Translations under genes and position numbers: made by a program | Part shown: in pieces, positions 57,791 to 64,000 of the stretch | Position numbering within the stretch: position 1 is the stretch's first letter | How the letters are laid out: each line of letters begins with the position of its first letter | NCBI GenBank assembly: GCA_032718565.1 | Contig: JAVGVS010000300.1 | Span: forward strand, 429,524-493,523 | Direction of reading: 5' to 3' | Length of the DNA: 64,000 nt | Origin: Distichodus sexfasciatus | Taxonomy: Eukaryota; Chordata; Actinopteri; Characiformes; Distichodontidae | The notes under the pieces: model-generated | What the model was told of the DNA's origin: nothing | Database searches by the model: none | What the model saw: the letters and a program-made list of their open reading frames with translations, nothing else

Positions 57791-58399
57791 AGTTTATTGA
57801 GATGGTTGTTATATCATTGATGGACTAATTCTTAATCGTAGTTGTCCTCGTCGCTTCCAGTGCAGATCGTGACATCTTCATCTCCAGCTCTACTTCCCAT
57901 GTTTTTGCTAGTGCCTGTGTCTCCAACTCACATAACATGGCTACGTTCACTACTGCCATGTAAACCTTGTTTTTCCCTCTCGCTGGTACCTTTTTGTCAC
58001 CAATCACGCCTGTCATTCTTGACGTGATGATTCTCGAATTTCCAGCTTTACCACAGTCATCATTCCCACTGAATTATCAGATCATCCTCATCACCACCAT
58101 CATCCTCATCATCAGCATCTATACCATAATCATTACTGCCATATTTAGGGCTGGCGTTGTTCTGCAAACTGACACCAGCAGTAACATGTCGAGCGTCTTT
58201 GGCACTGTGTTGTGTGTTTGTATCTTGGCTTGTCTGCTTTACTCTGATTAGATGCCTTCATGTCTCCACTGAGGTACTTCAGATGGCTAATGCTCATTTA
58301 ACTTCTCCATGCTGGCACCGGCCAAATTCTTTCAAACCATTTAATTTCTGTGGCCCCACTCCTCCTCCTCCTCCTCCTCCACTTCCCTCCCTCTTGATT

Positions 58400-59260
58400 C
58401 ATTGTCCAAAGAAGATTAGACCAGAAAAATCTTGACTGCTGTTCGTGAAGCTTCTAATGTGCTTTGGGTAATTGAACAAGTCTGGAGATGTTTTATGTGG
58501 GATGTGTTTTACCACAATATCATCAGCTTGGCAGTGTTTACACACAGTAATAACAAGTTCTGTCATTCGGGGACCGACGAAATTCGCAGGCAATTCGGAT
58601 TTGTCGTAATCTGCTTTCCCTTCGGTCCATATTTGTATAGAAAACACAAGATTCCATTTTTCTGTAATTGCTTCTCTTAATTCCGCGCGCCCCATCAAGC
58701 CAAGATTGGAAATATCCCGATTTTTTGGGGGGCACATCTTGGGACTTGGACAAGCAAAGATTTGCAGCCGGAGCTTGAGATTTTTCCGTCGGAAACTTGA
58801 ACTCACCAAAAGAAACGGTTGCTGAAACTGGAAAGGGCCGGCCTGCATGGCTATGATAAACGTAAGAAATTAAACATCTTAGTTTTAACCCCCGGCTTGT
58901 GACGATACACCGAGTCTCTTTTCCTCCGGAGCGCTGACAGTCCTTAGCCCGGCTTCGCTAATCTTCCTCTCGTCGCCGCGAACGAGCCGTCGGGGCGTCG
59001 CCGTGGGGGACGGGCGGGACGGACTTTTAAAAAGACAAAACTTTGATTCTTTTTTTTTTCTCGCCGCTAAAACACAAACGAAGAGCTGGCCGGATGGATA
59101 ATGCCACTCCAACTTTGCGATTTCTGCCAGAGAATGGCGGCTCATTTTGCCGTCAAGTGTGTATTACTTATTCCCTCCTTCCTCGCCAGAGCCTAGCCGA
59201 ACATCGCTTGACAATTACCAAATGAGTGTGTGTGAAAAGTTTTCGCAGCCTTTCATTTCG
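58400..59260. promoter_or_regulatory. Candidate conserved regulatory block 17
   Basis: A long non-repetitive stretch with TGGGTAATTGAACAAG near 58466, GGCAATTCGGATTTG, TCTGTAATTGCTTC and CpG-rich 58910-59010. A 149-codon minus frame at 58399-58848 has no domain or splice context. A trinucleotide CTC run near 58361-58382 precedes it. Confidence 0.35.
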
Positions 59261-60080
59261 AGCAGTGGTTACGCTTGTTTCAATGACGACGGCGGCTCAA
59301 AAAACCTGAGATTTTTTTAAAGCGTTGTTGTCGCTAAGCACCTTGTTTGTGGCTGTTTTGGAAATTTGGATGCATCAGGCATTTCATGAGACCCTCGATG
59401 AAAAGCCCAATCTTCTCCTCGAGTGGGAACAGGAACGAAGCCATTCTCTCTCTTTCTTTTTAAAAATTTGCTCTCTCTCTCTCTCACGTCATGCCGACTG
59501 CCTTCCAATCCTGGCCTATTATGAGTCTGGTTTCTTTTTGCTCCACACCTGTTAGTATCACACAGATGTGGGTCTAGTGAGATGCAAAAAAACCCCAAAA
59601 CAAGGATTGAAACAATTACGGACAATTTCGGCACAAAAAGGGGCCATCTGCTGTATGCATTACTTCTATTGAAATAAAGTCTTTTGTAGCTCGCCAGCTT
59701 TCGTTTTTTTTCCCACAAGGACTCATGAAATATGTATATTTTCTTCATAAAAAGTGTCAAGAGTCTCGCTTTTGCCTTTCTCTTAAAGGTAAGTTGAAGG
59801 ACTCTGGCTCAGTTTGTAGACTCTCCAGGAAACCAATCAAACAGACAATTAAAGTTGATCTTGTGGTGAGGGGAAGAAGATTTTCCAGTCAAAAAGGAGC
59901 CTAATTGTATCGGATATAATATCTAAGTTTTCAAGACTTTTTTATTGCGTGATGCTGATCATTCTACTTTGAATTGTGTGAAAACTGCACTCGTAATATT
60001 TGACAATAAACTTGTGTGTTTTGTGCTGATATATTTTTGTGCACTGATTATTTTTTAAACTTCTATGTTGGACAGCAGTA
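59260..60080. other. Intergenic, no gene recognised
   Basis: Mixed sequence with a short CT run near 59468. TTAAAG then GTAAGTTG at 59784 is a good donor sequence, but nothing else supports an exon there. Confidence 0.4.
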
Positions 60081-60082
60081 GC

Positions 60083-60912
60083 TAGGGCTGGGCGATATGA
60101 CCTCAAACCAATATCATGATTAATTGAATATTTAACCTCAGTTATGGGGTTTCCTGTCTGTTTCCTTCCTCATGGTTCATTGTCAAGGTTTGTGCTGTCA
60201 ATATGCTCTATTACAGGCCAATAGTCAGACCCTCCAGGGTTTTGCAATGTTGTGATCACAACTATAAAAACAAAATTAACCTTGAATTCATTACTACCAT
60301 GCAATTCTGACCAATTACCACAAACTTTGACCAATTACTGTAATTTCCCGCCAAACGTTGAGCCATAAAATCCTCAAACGCAGAAAATGTGTGATAAAAA
60401 CGCCTCACATTGACCTTCAAAAATAACTAAATGATTAATGGCTAATAAAAAAATGGTGGTTTTGTTCCCTTCATTTTAATTAATTGTTAAAGAATCATTA
60501 TAAAGGAGGACAAAATTGCAAACTTTCGCAACTTTGACTTGCTCCTGCAACTTTATTGCAACAAAATGCCTAAAAACACTGCAACTTTTATCACAATTAT
60601 TTTGAGAAGCTGCTCAGGCATTTTAGGCTGCAGCAATCTCAAATAAAGACCCGTGAAATCCTGGAGAGACTGAATAGACTGCTCAAGTTTTGTAACTGTG
60701 ACATGAAAACTGACCGAGTACGGAGACTTTGATTGAAATGCATTACAGGGAACGAAGAGAGAACGAGGGATGATAAAAGTAAGAAAAAGACGAGTGCGTG
60801 TGGAAACAGATTGAGATGTGTGCTCAGTGAGGTGGTCTGAGGTGGGATAGGAACCGTGTTGAAGGTTCTGATGGTCAGTTTTGATAAATTTTCGATTAAT
60901 TGCCCAGCTCTA
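60083..60912. mobile_element. hAT-like non-autonomous element with 8-bp duplication
   Basis: It starts TAGGGCTGGGCGATATGACC and ends TTAATTGCCCAGCTCTA, which are inverted termini. The flanks are GCAGTAGC (60075-60082) and GCAGTAGT (60913-60920), an 8-bp target duplication with one mismatch. The 0.4-kb repeat of 54748 is nested inside at 60228-60590. No transposase is present. Confidence 0.75.
60228..60590 (+). repeat. Dispersed 0.4-kb repeat, copy 2 (nested)
   Basis: It aligns by eye with 54748-55138 over nearly its whole length and sits inside the hAT-like element, so it inserted later or moved with it. Confidence 0.72.
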
Positions 60913-60914
60913 GC

Positions 60915-61700
60915 AGTAGTCATAATCCCTGTTAGACCACCGCAACGCTTCTCAATTCGTCGCAATTTGTTACCTGGTGTCACCGCCGTCGCCGTATTCT
61001 ATAACGAGAAGCTCAGGGGCTGTAAAGGAATTTCACTAGCAAAGGAACTCAGGTTACGGTTTCCGAGCAAATCCTCCTCCGGGAAATATCCTTCAGATCC
61101 CGTCTTTCTACATCGCTGCCTCCTTTTTCTGACCGAGGCTCACACATTGGTCCGATCGATCTTAACACTTGGCACCTCAATTGGAAAGATAATTAATTTC
61201 ATATCTCCGAGTAAAAAAGAAAAACGCAGGATGTTTTCACGTTTCTCGGAATCGACGGGCCGGTATAATTTATAGTCGGGTGACGCTATCTGCCGAGTTG
61301 ACCACCTTGAGGTAAATTGGAGGCATTGGTGTGGAAGAAGAGCCTTGGCTCCTTTTCACGAGCGCCTCAAAGGACGAGCCAATTCAGGCTTGTAGCGTTT
61401 TTTTCCCCCCGCCGCATTGCGTAGGCCGACGCTGGAAAAACTGGCGTAAAAAGCCAGCGAAGGTCAGAAATGCAGGAAGTTTGAAGTGTTGATTAGCTGG
61501 CCTCTGGGCTTCATCGGGTCACCCCACGCTCACCTTAAATGCCCCCCCCCCCTCCTCTTCCTCCTCCTCCCTAACTGCCCCCTTCTCTCCTTTTTCGACG
61601 TCTCTGCCCTCTGACGGCTCTGCTCAGGCTGGCGTCTGCCCGAGTAATGTCTTTTCTCCCACTTGGCTGAAAATGAAGGCGTTTAACCTTCTGTAACGAG
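60915..61700. promoter_or_regulatory. Candidate conserved regulatory block 18
   Basis: Low-copy, CpG-containing sequence with GGAAAGATAATTAATTTC near 61181 and a C-run at 61542-61551. The plus frame at 60856-61275 begins inside the transposon and is not a gene. Confidence 0.3.
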
Positions 61701-61957
61701 CAGACTCCGGAGGTGTAAAAGGCGAAAGGGGAAAGGTTTCGGTGTGTATCGTCTAGTATGAGTTAATCGTGCCGTTTTCCCTACTGGGGTTTTAAAATCG
61801 GAATTAGACATGTCGAGAAGCGGGAAAAAAGAGAATTTGGTTGTGATGGTGTAGTGGAAGAGGTGACTAGAACATTCCTCAGACATTTTTTCTGAATGAT
61901 TTGCTTTATATATATATATAATTACGGCTAGGTTTAAGAGTGAATGCATTAATTTTT

Positions 61958-62072
61958 GTCATTGCGAATACAGCACAGCACAGCACAACTAAAAGTGACC
62001 TCTGCATTTGACCCATCCTCGAAGGAGCAGTGGGCAGGTTTTTTGGCAGCAGTGCTTGGGCTTGGGGATGGT
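61958..62072 (-). repeat. SINE fragment (family A)
   Basis: The reverse complement contains TGGGTCAAATGCAGAGGTCA and CTGCCCACTGCTCCTTCGAG. The tRNA-like head is absent. CACAG repeats occur at 61970-61990. Confidence 0.75.
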
Positions 62073-62249
62073 AAAAAAAGAGAAAAGGAAAAAATACACC
62101 AAATAAATAAAGGAAATCCCAAATAACTATAAATAGATGTTGCACTGTATTGATATGTTATTGCACATTGATTTGATGTTTCATAGTTTCCCCCAGACGT
62201 GTTACATAGCTATTAAATCAAGTTGTATATTGTTGGTTCTTTTAGTTCT

Positions 62250-62284
62250 TAATGTGTGTGTGTGTGTGAGAGAGAGTGTGTGTT
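62250..62284. repeat. (TG)n microsatellite
   Basis: Short TG run followed by GAGAGAG and more TG. Confidence 0.85.
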
Positions 62285-62312
62285 GGGACATGAACTTGTA
62301 ATATTCATTATA

Positions 62313-62560
62313 TGTGACCCAATCTGCCGTAATGAGTCGGAAGTCGGCGTTCTATTTATTTAGTTACGGGCCGATTATGTTGAAAAACTTTAAAAATATC
62401 GTTTTTTCCTTTTCGGAGACCAGATTAATTTTGAAGACCTTTTCTTTCATATAAGACCAAAAAAGAAGAATCGATATCTGTGATGTTTTTCAACATAATC
62501 GGCCCGTATCTAAATAAATAGAACGCCGACTTCCGACTCATTACAGCAGATTGGGTCACA
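62313..62560. mobile_element. Foldback MITE with near-perfect 75-bp arms
   Basis: The left arm (TGTGACCCAATCTGCCGTAA... to ATTATGTTGAAAAAC, 62313-62387) and the reverse complement of the right arm (62486-62560) differ at only about two positions. The element is bounded by TA on both sides (62311-62312 and 62561-62562), fitting a Tc1/mariner-type target. The central loop is about 100 bp and contains a further weak inverted match (ATATCG). Confidence 0.92.
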
Positions 62561-62770
62561 TATGATCTATATTAACTAGTATTCACTTCAGTAACTGCTC
62601 TAATGGGAAAAATAACATTAAACGTTTAATATGTTGTGTTAAATGGAGTAACTGTAGTTAAAATGTACATTTATGGAAAAATAGAATTTTTATTTTGCTT
62701 TTTAAATAATATGTTGGGTTCCATTTGAATACTATTCCCCTAGCAGGCTTCAGTCAGTCACTGTGTTTAT

Positions 62771-62805
62771 ATGTGTGTGTGTGTGTGTGTGTATGTGTGT
62801 GATCG
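62771..62805. repeat. (TG)n microsatellite
   Basis: TG run with one TATG interruption. Confidence 0.9.
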
Positions 62806-62819
62806 AGCCTGAGCCTCTC

Positions 62820-63330
62820 CCCTACCATTAAGCGCAGGAGTGAAGCTTTATTTACCGTGCCTCGCTGCAAAGGATCTAGTGCCTTCTGTTAGCCGGGCCA
62901 AGTCTATTGAAGTGCTGAGTGAAAAATGGACTTTGTTCAGGTAGTCACTTTGTTTTCATGCTGATAATGTTCATTTAAGACCCGGCTTTTTTCCCCCTCC
63001 TCCCCACACCACACACTCACTCACTCACACACTCACTCCACTCCCTCTCCCCCTCTCTCTCCCGGCTCTCGGCTCTCGGCTCTCAGATCCAGGAGCAGAG
63101 AAAATGCAGGAGAAAATTAGCTTCCTCTCTTGCCTTTATTGATTTTATGCCGTTGATAAAGTGGCTTACATAATATCCTTAATTCCAGAAGTTAGACTCT
63201 ATCCTCCTGCCTATTACCATTTAGTCAGCCGTCTTTGATTCAGATAAGCTATTAGCGGACCTCTTCTTCTATGATACGGGCCGCTGCGTTACAGTCCTGC
63301 AGTAAAGAGGCGTATTAAAGGGACGCTCCG
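62820..63330. promoter_or_regulatory. Candidate conserved regulatory block 19
   Basis: Low-copy sequence with TTGCCTTTATTGATTTTATG near 63130, CTTACATAATATCCTTAATT, CTATTACCATTTAGTCAGC and ATAAGCTATTAGCGG. CT/CA-rich simple sequence occupies 62995-63085. Confidence 0.38.
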
Positions 63331-63479
63331 GCCCCAGACGCTGCTGTGGCTAAAAATAAACCAAAGAAAATGTTATTTTTTTCCTGCATAGGTTGCATGT
63401 CCCCATAAGCCTTCATTCATTGTTAATCATAACTGCATTTTTGGATGAAGCTCTCTTAAAATAATACAACATCTGATTT

Positions 63480-64000
63480 CACATGAACCGTCTTTATTTA
63501 ATCTCTTGTGAATTTAAATCAGAATCAGAATGAAGTTTTTGTCACATACTAGTGCTAAGCCTTTTAAAGTACAAAAAATCCAAAAATATATGCAAGGGAC
63601 AAATGTATGATGATACATAACATAAGCTGTAAAACAAAGAATGTTTATGTATATTCTTAATGAAAAAGAGCTCATGTAAAATATTATTAGTATTTTTATA
63701 ATAAAACATATGTATGTAAATAGCATTTTATAAAGGTTGCACGTCGAATTATTCATTATAATATTTTTCATAGTGAATACTTAGTGAATAGCGAATACTA
63801 GTGAGTATTTTATATATATGTATGTATAAAATACAAGGTAAAATATAAAAATAATTATATATTACATGTTGTATTATTATAATTTGTATAGTGAATGATA
63901 TCATTATTATGATGCCATCAGGAGTGAAAAAAGATAAATAATAAATGAAAAACATAAATAAATTGATACTATATTAATAAATTTATATATTTACATATAT
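63480..64000. other. AT-rich right edge, nothing recognised
   Basis: Very AT-rich, with two small minus-strand frames composed of AT-driven Ile/Tyr/Phe codons. A short TCAGAATCAGAAT repeat near 63519 may be a retroelement tail fragment. Confidence 0.5.

Noticed and set aside
56419..57820. Long frames of poly-Ile, poly-Met, poly-His and poly-Asp on both strands
   Set aside because: They are translations of the ATC/GAT repeat tract; no start context, splice sites or domain.
59775..59800. Strong donor TTAAAG|GTAAGTTG as a lncRNA exon end
   Set aside because: There is no matching acceptor, promoter-like context or other support.
25400..64000. sox2 coding exon within the window
   Set aside because: No HMG-box frame or SOX2 N-terminus is present on either strand; the gene is expected beyond the right edge.
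1..64000. CRISPR array, phage or bacterial operon
   Set aside because: The sequence is clearly vertebrate with split genes; the repeats lack the spacer regularity of CRISPR.

Overview
This is vertebrate nuclear DNA, almost certainly from a teleost fish. It has split genes with GT-AG introns, abundant CA/TG and AT microsatellites, tRNA-derived SINEs, hAT-like and foldback DNA elements, and decayed non-LTR retrotransposon copies whose tails repeat 'GACTTTGACTTGACTTT'. Species cannot be assigned from the sequence alone.

The left quarter holds two complete protein-coding genes in convergent orientation. fxr1 (+ strand, coding exons 2659-15515, 17 exons, 677 codons in the long form) encodes the FMRP-family RNA-binding protein FXR1 and includes the 78-nt arginine-rich cassette exon that corresponds to the muscle exon of vertebrate FXR1. 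dnajc19 (- strand, 24029 down to 16563, 6 coding exons, 116 codons) encodes the J-domain subunit Tim14/Pam18 of the mitochondrial import motor. Its first coding exon holds only the ATG. Intron 1 (about 6 kb) contains a dead 3.6-kb LINE copy. The two genes end tail to tail: their nearest poly(A) signals are about 100 bp apart, and a second + strand AATAAA falls inside the dnajc19 3' end.

From about 25.4 kb to the right edge (38 kb) I find no protein-coding gene. The order and strands fxr1(+), dnajc19(-), then a long gene-free tract match human 3q26.33, where the tract carries the SOX2-OT lncRNA and leads to SOX2. I therefore infer that this is the left part of the fish sox2 regulatory desert, with sox2 itself beyond the right edge. 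The tract alternates between low-copy blocks that look like conserved regulatory DNA (TAATTA homeodomain cores, POU octamers, SOX cores) and repeat DNA. A GC-rich, purine-rich zone at 32.3-33.5 kb ends in a strong splice donor and is a candidate first exon and promoter for a sox2ot-like transcript.

The most unusual structures in the desert are: a 1.5-kb tandem array of about 190-bp units, nearly every one carrying an AAATTAG core (51.24-52.76 kb); a 1.3-kb trinucleotide tract that flips from (ATC)n to (GAT)n at its middle (56.46-57.79 kb); a near-perfect 248-bp foldback element (62313-62560); a block of alternating AT dinucleotides (35.0-35.5 kb); and a compound TG minisatellite (47.9-48.7 kb). 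Conservation and transcription statements here are inferences; no alignment or expression data were available.
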